From assembly GCA_936450465.1 (NCBI GenBank), contig CAKZFU010000070.1:62001-126000 (forward strand): a stretch of 64,000 nucleotides of DNA, given 5' to 3'. Both the position numbers and the translations under genes were made by a program. Under the pieces are notes generated by a model, which saw only the letters and a program-made list of their open reading frames with translations, had not been told where the DNA came from and searched no databases. This DNA comes from Gibbula magus. Its lineage: Eukaryota; Mollusca; Gastropoda; Trochida; Trochidae. Positions 8,240-17,135 of this stretch are shown in pieces (position 1 is the stretch's first letter; every line of letters begins with the position of its first letter).

Positions 8240-9384
8240 TTTAAAGCCTTGCCGACAATGACGTTTGCCAATGGGGTTATCTTTCTCTTCTTATTGGAAG
8301 ACGAAGGCAGTTCCTTGACGGGTCTACCCATCCTCCGTTCGGTCATCATCCCCCATTTGAATTGTGTCTTGTTTATGTGTGGCCACAACAAAGCGGTTAT
8401 GGTGGTAAGAACGTCCATCCGCGCTCCGGGATTGGCGCCCGCGGTGAGAAGACAAGTTCTACCCGAATCGTTTCCGTACAGGTTGACCGTGATCGGGTTT
8501 TCCAGGTCTTTGACAAAATATTTGAAAATGTGGCCCGACTGCAGCTGGGTTCCACTTTGATGAATGAAGCCCATTTTGTGGGCATCTTCATCCATCAGGA
8601 TGGCGGTGGCACGTTTCGCCGATATGCCGTAAATGTAAGTGGTGAGGTTGAAGTTTCGTCCTCGAAGTTCTCCCACGCGCATGTTGTAGCCTCCAGATAC
8701 GCAATAGTGGGCCGATATTGCTAAACGCATCAATGTTTTCATCATGAATATGTTCTTTATGCCTGGAAGATTGAGTTGGACCGCATACTTTCTGTAGTTG
8801 ACGGGTGCCCTCACACCAAAAAAAACCAAATCGGGAGCCGGTATCGATTTGTCGTTCTTCCAATGTTGTCCATCCTCAAAAAATACCGTTCCGGTCACTA
8901 TCGAGTTCGTCCAATAAAGTTTTATTTGGTCCAACCCGGGTCGACCTCCCGGTACGTCCACCCAACTTCCCAAAGGTATGAATGTTCCTTCTCCTTCGTT
9001 TTGGTCTTCGCTTCGTTTGGCAGAAGTGAAAATAAAGCGATCGTTGACGGCGTTCGTTTTTTGTTTTGTCGTCGAGGCGGTGAAATGTCGTATCCATTTT
9101 GTTTTTTCCTCCGTTCCTCCAGAGACATTTTTACGGTCCCAGAGTCGATATAGGAACAGAGTCGATGCTAACATGTACAAGTTCTTGATGTCTTTAGGAG
9201 GCAAAGGTTCGTTAAGGGAATTGGCCACCGAGGTGGTGCCGTCGCCACATCCCGTAAAAAATATCTTTAAATTTATTTCTTCTTCTTCTTCTTCTTCTTC
9301 TTCTTCTTCTTCTTCTTCTTCTTCTTCTTCTTCTTCAGGTCTATTGAGGTACTTCGACGCGATACAAGGCGTTTTTCTTTCCAT
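8158..9384 (-). CDS. Unknown protein with N-terminal polyglutamate, 408 aa
   Basis: ATG at 9384 overlaps the end of the upstream gene by 44 bases. Residues about 17-36 are a run of about 20 glutamates from a (TTC/GAA) microsatellite. The rest is an ordinary globular sequence rich in beta-type residues, then a basic patch (NKKRKI) and a poly-Ser tail that overlaps the signal-peptide region of the downstream glycoprotein. No signal peptide, membrane span or known motif. A capsid or tegument protein is plausible from length and context only. Confidence 0.78.
   Translation of the reverse strand: MERKTPCIASKYLNRPEEEEEEEEEEEEEEEEEEEEINLKIFFTGCGDGTTSVANSLNEPLPPKDIKNLYMLASTLFLYRLWDRKNVSGGTEEKTKWIRHFTASTTKQKTNAVNDRFIFTSAKRSEDQNEGEGTFIPLGSWVDVPGGRPGLDQIKLYWTNSIVTGTVFFEDGQHWKNDKSIPAPDLVFFGVRAPVNYRKYAVQLNLPGIKNIFMMKTLMRLAISAHYCVSGGYNMRVGELRGRNFNLTTYIYGISAKRATAILMDEDAHKMGFIHQSGTQLQSGHIFKYFVKDLENPITVNLYGNDSGRTCLLTAGANPGARMDVLTTITALLWPHINKTQFKWGMMTERRMGRPVKELPSSSNKKRKITPLANVIVGKALKCLRSRKRPLPPSFSSSSSLSSSSSSP
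9278..9337. repeat. (TTC)n / (GAA)n microsatellite
   Basis: About twenty uninterrupted TTC triplets on the plus strand, read as GAA (Glu) in the minus-strand gene at 8158-9384. Similar shorter tracts occur in many genes of this window. Confidence 0.95.
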
Positions 9385-10264
9385 CCCACAACAATATACC
9401 GTCTGGATATTCTTCGTCTTCCCTGACTATGAGCCACCTGTAACCTTTTGTGTCGACACCGGCCCTGCTTACGCCCGAACGATAGTCGACATGGCTGTAT
9501 ATGTTCCACGTCTGAACACCCTCTTCGTATCGCGACACTTCCACCACGTAATCGAATAGTTTTTCCGCCAACCTTCTGTAATACTTGAAATGACCGTCCA
9601 ACCCCCACGACTTATCGTCAGCTACGGTTGATCGTACGAGTTCCTTCTGATCTTCCGTGAGTAAATTACGACACGAGAGATGGGTGGAACATTGCACCCC
9701 CCACCACGTGGCCTTTTCCACCAGCGAATCCGTTTGCAGCCGCACACACGTATTGCCGTCTTCTTCTTCATCTTCTTCTTCTTCCGATATGGACACCACG
9801 TACTGATTGGACATGAACGAAGCGCCCCAGAGGGGGGGACCCATAATCCAATCCACCCACGGAAAAGCCAACGATTTGGCGAGTGTAATGCATGCACGTG
9901 TTTGTTCCCTGTTTTCAACCTCGGACAGGGAACTCCTTCGGGGAGGGATCTCGTCACGTTCCCAGTCGCGTCGTCGACACTCTTTCAACAACGCCATCCA
10001 CATTATTTCCGCAAAAATAATGCGAAAAACGAGCGTCTGGTCCCCGGCAGAACAAGGAAAAAAAGGAGATGTTGTCGCCTCTTTAAACCGTCTACGCCAT
10101 TCCTTTCTGTCGTAAGGGGCTAATGTCTCATGCAGTAACGTGCATCGAACGTATTCGGGGTGTCGGTCGAGGCAATGCGGAAGGAATCCGGGGGAACGGT
10201 ATAACGACGAAACCATGACAAAAGGCGGAAAAAGTCCCCCAGATTGGAAAAAACTTAACACCAT
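9341..10264 (-). CDS. Unknown protein, 307 aa
   Basis: Start at ATG 10264, six bases after the stop of the upstream gene (10270). A longer open frame exists to 10705, but that part overlaps convincing coding sequence of the neighbour and is Arg/Gly/Glu low complexity. The protein has a hydrophobic N-terminus (LSFFQSGGLFPPFV), several Trp and Cys residues, an acidic run in the middle, and a C-terminus rich in aromatic residues. Its stop lies inside the start region of the next gene. No recognised family. The tight head-to-tail spacing suggests joint expression with the adjacent minus-strand genes. Confidence 0.78.
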   Translation of the reverse strand: MVLSFFQSGGLFPPFVMVSSLYRSPGFLPHCLDRHPEYVRCTLLHETLAPYDRKEWRRRFKEATTSPFFPCSAGDQTLVFRIIFAEIMWMALLKECRRRDWERDEIPPRRSSLSEVENREQTRACITLAKSLAFPWVDWIMGPPLWGASFMSNQYVVSISEEEEDEEEDGNTCVRLQTDSLVEKATWWGVQCSTHLSCRNLLTEDQKELVRSTVADDKSWGLDGHFKYYRRLAEKLFDYVVEVSRYEEGVQTWNIYSHVDYRSGVSRAGVDTKGYRWLIVREDEEYPDGILLWDGKKNALYRVEVPQ

Positions 10265-10269
10265 TTCCT

Positions 10270-12105
10270 CTATTCCACGATGCTCTCTTCCGTGACCATT
10301 CTCTTCTTCTTCGTCGTCGTCGTCCTCACCACTGTTTTGAAACGTTTGCGCGTCGTCGTCTTCCTGATGATCGGGCGCCTGTCTTCTTTTTCTTCTTCTT
10401 CCTCCTCCTCTCTCCCTCGAGACACTTCTTCTTCCGAAAATACCCGTCGTTTTAGCGATTTCGTAAAGGATTTTGCTAATCGAACGTCCCATCCCACCCC
10501 TCCTCTCGCCATCGCCTTCATTCTCTCCAACGCGGCGCTCAACCCCCTCAGCCAGTCGTGCGTTTCCGAAATCAGTTGGTTCGCCGTGAAGCGTTCTTCT
10601 TTCGACGACGTTGCAGAGATGTCTAAAAAGTTCTTCATATTCGTCGATATTGACACCAACGTCGTCATGCAAACTCGCCATGATCCACTCCAAAGTCGAA
10701 TGCACGGATGGGTGTTTCCCGCCACGACGTTACCCGAATTGGTTATATCTTTTCGTATAGCGTTTTGAAGCTCTTGTATTTTTTCTTTATGTTTTTGACT
10801 ATTTTGGGAGGGGGGTGTTTTTTTAGATGGTGGTTTGGATCCCAATTGTAAGGCCTGGTTGCCCATATCTTTAAGGACATTGTTAACTACGTCCCAATCA
10901 CTCTGGGGGTAGACCGCCGGGGGGTTGTTGTTGTTGTTGTTGTTGTTGTTGATATTGTTATTCAACGATTGCATCAAGAGAGTCGTGTCGATGGGGGTTA
11001 AAAAACTATCGTTCCCAAAATCTCTCAGTCTCCTTTCCGCGCCGATCTCCTCTTCGGGGGTTTTGGACGGCAAATCTCGGGTGTTCCAGTCTCCTCCAGA
11101 ATACACCGCGAAACAAGAAAGGAGATGTTGAAAAAATAACGTTTGAGTCTCCACCAGCTCCTCCGAAAAAAGCAATCCCGTGTCGTCCGGCCTGAACGTG
11201 ACGCCAGTTAGATACCCATATAAGCCTTTAATGGCCAGACGGACGGTGTTTCGATCGAATTTACCCCCCATAACCATCACTGCCGATTCTATCGACCACG
11301 ACTCAAGCTCCAGATAGGTGTAAGACAAGGCTCCCAAACGAATGTCTCGTCCACACGTCCGTCCGGGATCGGAATTTCTCCAGGTCTCCAAAAGTGAGAT
11401 GGTTTGATAGGGAAACACGGACACTTCGAAGGTCCCATTCGTCAATCCTTCGGTCAAGAAAACCGCAATGGAACGAAGCACGGCGTCGGTCGGGAGAAGG
11501 GCAACCCGTATGATATTGTCCACCTCCTTCTCGTATTTCACACGGTCGACCGTGACACTGTCGGGCAACATTACCGTTCGAACTCCACCCCCGCCCTTCA
11601 GTCCGGAGGGCGCGACAGAAAGATACCCGAAACCGAAGTCTTCGACGCTGTCGATGGGGGTGGGTTTTTGGGAAGAACTGTCGAGATATCGAGGAAGATT
11701 TTCCGCGGCAGACTTCACCCATATGACAGGGAAGCCGATATTGGCACCCGCGTAATAATCCTCCAACAGTTCGAAAAGAAAAAAGAAAAAATAGGGTCTT
11801 TTCTTTCCTCCGCTGTGATGGACCCCGGCGGCGCTCGGTCGATCCAACCCCCTAACGAGGACAATCTCTTCCATCACCAACTCTCTTCTTTTTCTTTTTC
11901 TTCTGCTGCTGCTGTCGTAACTTTCGATTGTTTTCGACAGCAACATTTCGCCCGTCAAACAATAGTGAACGAGACAGTCCACGCAGTCAACAACTTGAGT
12001 TTCATTTTCGAACCCATCGAAGGTGATGCCGATTTCTAATAGTTTCGTCTTTACCAAAAGCCTAAACTCGGTGAAAAAAAGTCGAACCACGTCTGAAATA
12101 GGCAT
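10270..12105 (-). CDS. Unknown protein with poly-Asn tract, 611 aa
   Basis: ATG at 12105. The N-terminal two thirds are globular (many beta-type strands). A run of asparagines encoded by GTT/AAC repeats (about 10923-10955) then separates a C-terminal helical part of about 170 residues, which ends in a Glu run and a Lys/Arg/Thr-rich basic tail that could bind nucleic acid or act in nuclear import. No signal peptide or membrane span. I do not recognise the family; a tegument or scaffold-like role is only a guess. It is followed almost immediately by the gene starting at 10264. Confidence 0.8.
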   Translation of the reverse strand: MPISDVVRLFFTEFRLLVKTKLLEIGITFDGFENETQVVDCVDCLVHYCLTGEMLLSKTIESYDSSSRRKRKRRELVMEEIVLVRGLDRPSAAGVHHSGGKKRPYFFFFLFELLEDYYAGANIGFPVIWVKSAAENLPRYLDSSSQKPTPIDSVEDFGFGYLSVAPSGLKGGGGVRTVMLPDSVTVDRVKYEKEVDNIIRVALLPTDAVLRSIAVFLTEGLTNGTFEVSVFPYQTISLLETWRNSDPGRTCGRDIRLGALSYTYLELESWSIESAVMVMGGKFDRNTVRLAIKGLYGYLTGVTFRPDDTGLLFSEELVETQTLFFQHLLSCFAVYSGGDWNTRDLPSKTPEEEIGAERRLRDFGNDSFLTPIDTTLLMQSLNNNINNNNNNNNNPPAVYPQSDWDVVNNVLKDMGNQALQLGSKPPSKKTPPSQNSQKHKEKIQELQNAIRKDITNSGNVVAGNTHPCIRLWSGSWRVCMTTLVSISTNMKNFLDISATSSKEERFTANQLISETHDWLRGLSAALERMKAMARGGVGWDVRLAKSFTKSLKRRVFSEEEVSRGREEEEEEEKEDRRPIIRKTTTRKRFKTVVRTTTTKKKRMVTEESIVE

Positions 12106-12221
12106 ATTTTATTCTTTCTTTGACCCTCATAACATTTTACACATATACATCATATAAACATCAACGAAAAATGTCCAAACACATATAATATGTGAAGGGG
12201 GAGGAGGGAGGAGGAAAAAAG

Positions 12222-12863
12222 TTAGTCCGATGTTACGGTTGCCTCGATCGTAAGTAAGCAAACGAAACAGGTGGGCAGACATACTCCACACTCCACACAG
12301 CTAATACAGTGACCACAGGGTAGAAACATCAACTTTGGTTCTTTGTCTAAGCAAAGTTGACATTTTTTTTCTTCTTTGGGAGCAACGTTTTTATTTTCGT
12401 TGACGATACGTTTGAGTCGGGCCAGGTCGCTTTCAGGAAATAGAGAATTCACGTCGTGGTTGGAAATACTGACTTTAGAGAAGGCGTCATCTAGCGAGGT
12501 GACTCTGATCGATGCTTCATATTTGTCGGTTTGAGCTTGCGTCGACGTTAAGTCCTCCATCTTAACCTCTTCCTGAATCGCTTGCGTGGTAACGGTTTGC
12601 GAGGAGGAGCGGTTCGTCTTCGCGATCACGAACGAACATCTTGGCACATTATTTCTGTGCACGTCCATGGGAGGGTCGTCGTCATCTTTCCAATCTTCGA
12701 AAGTCGTGCCGCATTGATAACACTGCACCCGGTCTCCGCGACCGGTACAATACAGTCCGGCTTCCGCAAGTTCTTTAGGGGTGATTTTAGAAGGCCATGT
12801 GGTAAAACTGGCTTCGCGAGCTTTCACACACGCGTATTGGGGAAAACGAGCATTTGTCGCCAT
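12222..12863 (-). CDS. Inhibitor-of-apoptosis protein: BIR plus C-terminal RING, 213 aa
   Basis: The N-terminal half contains one baculoviral IAP repeat: a W and the L..AGLYxTGxxDxVxCYxC stretch, then C-x2-C-x17-H-x6-C zinc ligands. The last 45 residues form a C3HC4 RING finger (CxxC, PCGH, CxxC, CxxC) of the IAP class. Known role of such viral IAPs: E3 ubiquitin ligases that bind caspases or adaptors and block apoptosis. ATG at 12863 (MATNARF); codons further upstream lie in a CT-rich leader. A short Gly-free linker of about 80 residues joins the domains. Only this gene in the window has a true BIR. It is divergent from the plus gene at 12999, separated by 135 AT-rich bases. Confidence 0.93.
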   Translation of the reverse strand: MATNARFPQYACVKAREASFTTWPSKITPKELAEAGLYCTGRGDRVQCYQCGTTFEDWKDDDDPPMDVHRNNVPRCSFVIAKTNRSSSQTVTTQAIQEEVKMEDLTSTQAQTDKYEASIRVTSLDDAFSKVSISNHDVNSLFPESDLARLKRIVNENKNVAPKEEKKCQLCLDKEPKLMFLPCGHCISCVECGVCLPTCFVCLLTIEATVTSD

Positions 12864-12998
12864 GTTTGTGTTTGTGTCTCTCTCTCTCCAAACCAAGTCT
12901 TTAAATGCCTCCTAGATATGTATGGGTTATATATATATATATGACATATAATACACACGTGATAATTAAAAAAAAAAAACCCCCCCATTTTTCACCCA
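12864..12998. promoter_or_regulatory. Divergent promoter region
   Basis: The intergenic space between the divergent BIR-RING gene and the gene at 12999 holds a TATATATATATA stretch near 12930-12942 and A/C runs. It probably contains core promoters for both genes. Confidence 0.45.
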
Positions 12999-13970
12999 AT
13001 GGGAGGATCGTTTTCTCGTCTTTTTGGACGTCCCGCCATTGTTCACGAGCATTCAATTTTCAGCCCCGATATGAAAAAAACGGAGGGAGGGGAAGAAAAT
13101 TTTGTGCGTTTGATTGCGAAACACAATAAGATGAGAGCTCTTGAGGAAGCGGTTGGTATACGAAGAAACGGTGCCACCTCGAAAGGCCTTTTAAATATTC
13201 TCAGAACTGAGGTGACCTTGCAGAATGCGATGGATACGTTGCACGAGTCTCTGGCGATGGTGACCCAATTCAAAAGATTTCATATCCAGACGCGTCGTCT
13301 TCCCAAACTGACCGCGAAATCGTTGAGAAGGACAACTAAAGAAATAGGAAAGGCGATGGACGGCATAGTGGACATACAAAGTTCGATAGTTCAAGCCGGA
13401 TCGAAAGTGCAGATGATCAATGAGCAATCCGAAGATAATTTTGCGTTGCCATCGGATGATGAAGAAGAAGAAGAAGAAGAAGAAGAAGAAGAAGAAGAAG
13501 ACGTAACCCTCCGAGACGTGTTGGGTAAACAGCTATCATATTCTCTTTTCAAAAGGGCGGTCGTGGATGTGCATAACCACGAAAGCTTATACGAGGCTGT
13601 GAGCCAACTCCCTAGCACCATAGACGTCCTCCCTTTACGTTTCGGACTATTTTTATGTTATGTGTTCGGAAAGGAGCACATGGAACGAATATGGACCGAA
13701 GGGGATATCGATAAATGGCGTGGAAATGTGTGTTTCAGGCTGCCCGGAAAAATAGAAACGCACATGGGAAGCATAGATTTATCAACCCTCTGCTTTCCGA
13801 AACACAGACAACCCATAGCTTATTTTTGGAACAACGAACTGGGACAATGTGAGTACGTGTCATCGAGACAAAAACGGGACGGACACCTTTGGGAGGCCGT
13901 GGATCTAGGTTTGGACAATGCGGACAACATAACCCTTATTAATTTTCCCACTCTCGAAACTACACAATAA
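12999..13970 (+). CDS. Myristoylation-site protein with coiled coil, possibly ESCRT-III-like, 323 aa
   Basis: The protein starts MGGSFS, a good N-myristoylation signal (Gly2, Ser at position 6 after Met removal). Residues about 25-140 are almost wholly alpha-helical with basic N-terminal and more acidic C-terminal helices. The segment around 105-145 (SLRR..KEIGKAM..IVDIQ) resembles in pattern the helix 3-4 region of CHMP/Vps24 ESCRT-III proteins. An acidic Glu run from a GAA repeat follows (about 149-165), then a C-terminal globular domain of about 155 residues of unknown type. A membrane-associated tegument protein is one option and a viral ESCRT-III mimic another; both are inference. ATG context is clear. 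Confidence 0.8.
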   Translation: MGGSFSRLFGRPAIVHEHSIFSPDMKKTEGGEENFVRLIAKHNKMRALEEAVGIRRNGATSKGLLNILRTEVTLQNAMDTLHESLAMVTQFKRFHIQTRRLPKLTAKSLRRTTKEIGKAMDGIVDIQSSIVQAGSKVQMINEQSEDNFALPSDDEEEEEEEEEEEEEDVTLRDVLGKQLSYSLFKRAVVDVHNHESLYEAVSQLPSTIDVLPLRFGLFLCYVFGKEHMERIWTEGDIDKWRGNVCFRLPGKIETHMGSIDLSTLCFPKHRQPIAYFWNNELGQCEYVSSRQKRDGHLWEAVDLGLDNADNITLINFPTLETTQ

Positions 13971-14101
13971 TAAATAAGTTGAAAAAAAAAGACAGAACAC
14001 GATGTTGGGTGGTTTTTTTTTTCTTTATCGTTTATTGTTAAATTCTTTCTGTCTTTAATATTATGTCATAAACGTCCCTCGTGGTCTGAACAACGAGTAC
14101 A

Positions 14102-14461
14102 TCAACCCAAATGTCCGGTATATTTCGCTCCACCTCTGCCCTTCTTTACTGTCATTCCACTCTTTCTCTTCCGTTTTTTTCCTTTTCTTCCTTTCTTCTT
14201 CTTCCTTCCTCCCCCTCCTCCTCCTTTGGATGTCACGTATAACGAGACAGGCCACATCTTTTTGTTGTTCTGAAACGTAATGCCGGAACAGGGAATGTAA
14301 GAACCAGATTTGTTGACGACACCCGTTGTCTTTCCGTTGGAAAAAAAAGAACCAGTATTAAACGACGACCGTCGAGCAGTGAACGAACGACCAACAACGC
14401 TGCCGCCACCACCACCGCCACCGCACATTCTCGCCGCTTGGGCACAGGTGATCGACCTCAT
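14102..14461 (-). CDS. Small basic Gly/Lys-rich protein, 119 aa
   Basis: ATG at 14461 overlaps the stop of the upstream gene in an ATGA arrangement, which supports coupled organisation. The protein has a Gly run near residue 15, a short globular middle (about 45-75), then a strongly basic Gly/Lys/Arg tail. The composition suggests nucleic-acid binding or nucleolar targeting, but no family is recognised. A minus-strand AATAAA lies about 60 bases past the stop. A competing frame at 14061-14255 exists and is less convincing. Confidence 0.6.
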   Translation of the reverse strand: MRSITCAQAARMCGGGGGGGSVVGRSFTARRSSFNTGSFFSNGKTTGVVNKSGSYIPCSGITFQNNKKMWPVSLYVTSKGGGGGGRKKKKGRKGKKRKRKSGMTVKKGRGGAKYTGHLG

Positions 14462-15438
14462 TGTTTGTTTCGGTCGATGTGTTGTTGGATCACCCTTTCA
14501 CAATGACCGATTAGCGGGGCGAGACTTTCTTTCGGGGACGGTTCGGGAGACGTCTTGCATGGGTCGTATCCGGAAAAGAAGTTCGTTTCCTCCCCGTCGA
14601 CAGTCCGATAGCCTTCGAAACTGCCATCGTATATACCAAGTATATCGAAAGCTTTAATAAGCGCTGCCTTGAACACGATCTCGTTTTGAAGGACGGTGGG
14701 TGTCGACGAGGATCTCTTGACCTGGGTTTCCAACACACTCTTCATTTTTTTAAAAAAATTATCGTTCAGGAAATATGTGACCTTTTCGTGGTCAACCCTG
14801 ACCGAAAAACACAAGTTGTTGTTCGGGGATAGGAGCAACATGTTTTTATCGGCGTCTTTTCCCGTGGGGTCTCCATGACAGACGGGGGAAGAAAACTCTG
14901 GAGAGGTTTTTTTCTTAGCAAAAGCTTCGGGAGGAACGTCGAAATCCAAAAGGGTGGAAAGGAACAACCAACGACAGACGGTAGATTTGGGAGAGGTGGA
15001 AGATCCTTTGAAGAGTGGCCTCATGTAGTCGCCTCCGTCTACGAGGATTGTACCGACCGAAAACAACACTCTGATCAACTTAAACTCTTCGTCGTTTCGA
15101 CATTTGGGCGACCTCTTCAAGTTAACCAGTTCTTCTCGGTCGTCGATTGTGGCGGCGTTGGTCATGAATAACTTTCCACCCGTCAGGTTGCCGACGATGA
15201 ACGCGTCTCTGTCATTGGTCATCCACGCCGTCACCTCGTTGGGGTTTCGTCCCTCCATCAGTGCCGGAAGATAACTATCAAATTCTCCCGTGGCAAATTC
15301 ATTATCGTTCCACAATTTGGACACGGTGACGCGGTATTTCTTTTCCAAACATTTTATTTTCTTTCGGCCGTTAGTCGTCACAGAAGTTGTCACCGAAATA
15401 TTTTCAGAAGCAATGGGCGTCCTATTCAGAGAAACCAT
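14458..15438 (-). CDS. Unknown protein, 326 aa
   Basis: Start at the ATG at 15438; the frame extends nine bases further only with a TTG codon. It is an ordinary globular sequence without signal peptide or membrane spans, with a Thr/Ser-rich N-terminus and several Cys around residues 110-200. Its stop overlaps the ATG of the small basic gene. It lies directly downstream of the kinase array, separated from it by a GA microsatellite. I do not recognise the family; capsid-associated proteins of this size are common in herpesviruses, but no motif supports that. Confidence 0.78.
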   Translation of the reverse strand: MVSLNRTPIASENISVTTSVTTNGRKKIKCLEKKYRVTVSKLWNDNEFATGEFDSYLPALMEGRNPNEVTAWMTNDRDAFIVGNLTGGKLFMTNAATIDDREELVNLKRSPKCRNDEEFKLIRVLFSVGTILVDGGDYMRPLFKGSSTSPKSTVCRWLFLSTLLDFDVPPEAFAKKKTSPEFSSPVCHGDPTGKDADKNMLLLSPNNNLCFSVRVDHEKVTYFLNDNFFKKMKSVLETQVKRSSSTPTVLQNEIVFKAALIKAFDILGIYDGSFEGYRTVDGEETNFFSGYDPCKTSPEPSPKESLAPLIGHCERVIQQHIDRNKQ

Positions 15439-15504
15439 GTCTGCCAAACTAACACAAAAGGAGAAAGCACGACCACATATAATGTATCTCTTCCTTGTTG
15501 GCCA

Positions 15505-15507
<3 letters not shown>

Positions 15508-15546
<39 letters not shown>
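15508..15546. repeat. (CT)n / (GA)n microsatellite
   Basis: About nineteen CT dinucleotides between the stop of the kinase-like gene at 15551 and the start of the gene at 15438. It may form part of the leader of the downstream gene. Confidence 0.95.
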
Positions 15547-15550
<4 letters not shown>

Positions 15551-15551
<1 letters not shown>

Positions 15552-16252
15552 TAAAGAATAAATACTTTGTCCAAAAAGAATTGCACCAACACGAACACGT
15601 CCAAACAAAATTTATTGGTCGTGTTCACGGTGAAGAACGTTGAACCGTTTCTTGCCTGGTCTAGAAGCCCGTGACTCAAAAAGATGTTGCCGTCTAGCGA
15701 GTCCCAATTTTCGAAAACGTGGCAACTCAACATGGTTTTTCTAAACTCCAAGTCCTTCGCGAAGATCAATTGGTCTAGAATGTAGAACCACGCATAATTT
15801 CCCAGGGGGTAGCTTTGCAACGCTCTGTTCTTTCTGGAGATGGTATAATCGTCGTAAAGATACAGATATACGCGTCCTCCCCTGCTGAAATTCGCCAGTT
15901 GGTTGTCGAGATCGATGCCGAGCGCCAACCCTTCCACGGTGCAATCCATATTGTATCGATGCAAGACGGTAGGGGTGTCTTCCACGAGTAAATAATCTGG
16001 CAAAAATTCCAAGGTGGGGTCGTTGTTAGATGCACGTATGAGGTCGCTGAGATGAGCCTCCAATGTGTTTATGTGGTTTTCCGCCAGTCTCTCTCTGTCC
16101 TTTAAGTAATTGTCGGTGTAAGGTTTCTCCCCGTATTCCAAAACGGAAACCGATAATCCCCTCATTGTCATGTAACTGTACAATTTCCTGATCAGGTCAC
16201 TCTTCCCGATGGAAGGAGGACCGATGATATACAACGTACAAACCTTACTCAT
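15551..16252 (-). CDS. P-loop nucleoside-kinase-like protein, array member 1, 233 aa
   Basis: The N-terminus is a beta strand followed by GPPSIGKSD (Walker A, about residues 11-19). A second strand ends EYGEKPY, resembling the E-x-x nucleoside-binding position of deoxynucleoside and thymidine kinases. A third strand (LLVEDTP) sits where these enzymes have the DRx/ERS motif. It lacks the GLP variant of the P-loop seen in its neighbours, so it is the most divergent member. A TATA-like TATAAAAGGG on the minus strand at 16301-16310 lies about 50 bases upstream of the ATG. A role in nucleotide salvage is the family expectation; substrate cannot be read from sequence. Confidence 0.82.
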
Positions 16253-16300
16253 GTCTGAGAGAGGAAGAGAGAATAAATGATTCGTCTGGTATTGACGATA

Positions 16301-16310
16301 CCCTTTTATA
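16301..16310 (-). promoter_or_regulatory. TATA box of kinase-like gene
   Basis: TATAAAAGGG on the minus strand, 49 bases upstream of the ATG at 16252. Confidence 0.6.
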
Positions 16311-16419
16311 ATAACTAAAATATAACCAATATATAAAAAAACAGAACGACCTTGGTATGGTTAAATAACACACGTGGGAGTATGTTGGTTTATTATTAAA
16401 AAAAAACACAAAACAATTT

Positions 16420-17127
16420 TTACTCAGAGGAAAGACTGCACATCCAATCAAATATATAATTCTTGCAAATTTCTATCATGCTATTTTCGTCTATTGTAGT
16501 TGTATCTAAAAACGCATTTACGACTTCTGATGGTTGTTGACAACTGCCGCTCTTCTTCTTCTTCCACCATCTCAAATTAAGCAAGTTCGGTTGAGTGCCA
16601 ACAAATGTCGTGTAGCGATGTTGCCACTCGAAGTCAAGAGAGTTGGTTTCGGGCGTCGACATGATATTCGCCCAACATTTCCTTTTGAAACGCACCTCTT
16701 CTCTGGCGACGAGGTTGATCCTCATCAAACCGTTCGAAAATACTTTTCGGACGACACGTTCCAATTCCCGAGAGCCCGATAGCAGCTCGACGTCACCGCG
16801 GAGAACCGAACAATAAAAACTCGGGGAATTTTCCACGACGTATATCTTGAAGACGTCTTTTTCCCAGTATTGTTTTTCGACCGTTTTAAAATCGTACACG
16901 TCTTTCAAAAGGTCGTTGTTATGTCGAACCATCATTTTCGAGATGTAAGGCGTGGTGATGGAAGAAGGGGTTTCGTAAAAGACGAAGGAGTATGAGGTGG
17001 GAGAGTCTTTAAGTAGTCTCGAACGCAAGACGGTCAACGAGGAGAAACATCTGTCCAAACCCTTCACCAGGGTGCTTTTGCCGGAGCCGGGCAATCCGTC
17101 CACGAACACGACACAACCTGGCATCAT
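16420..17127 (-). CDS. P-loop nucleoside-kinase-like protein, array member 2, 235 aa
   Basis: Starts at the ATG pair at 17127; the frame continues upstream only with GTG. The first strand leads into DGLPGSGKST (Walker A, complete). A later strand ends VVENSP, matching the E/D-x-S-P motif that recurs in every array member at the place of the kinase DRx motif. Basic residues in the last third (RKCW, KKKKS) may form a LID. The gene begins eight bases after the stop of the next upstream member, so the array is tightly packed. Probable soluble kinase; substrate unknown. Confidence 0.83.
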   Translation of the reverse strand: MMPGCVVFVDGLPGSGKSTLVKGLDRCFSSLTVLRSRLLKDSPTSYSFVFYETPSSITTPYISKMMVRHNNDLLKDVYDFKTVEKQYWEKDVFKIYVVENSPSFYCSVLRGDVELLSGSRELERVVRKVFSNGLMRINLVAREEVRFKRKCWANIMSTPETNSLDFEWQHRYTTFVGTQPNLLNLRWWKKKKSGSCQQPSEVVNAFLDTTTIDENSMIEICKNYIFDWMCSLSSE

Positions 17128-17135
17128 GAAGTCGT

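Noticed and set aside
10280..10768. Plus frame with hydrophobic start
   Set aside because: It is the antisense of a basic/Glu low-complexity coding region; Ser runs come from TTC repeats.
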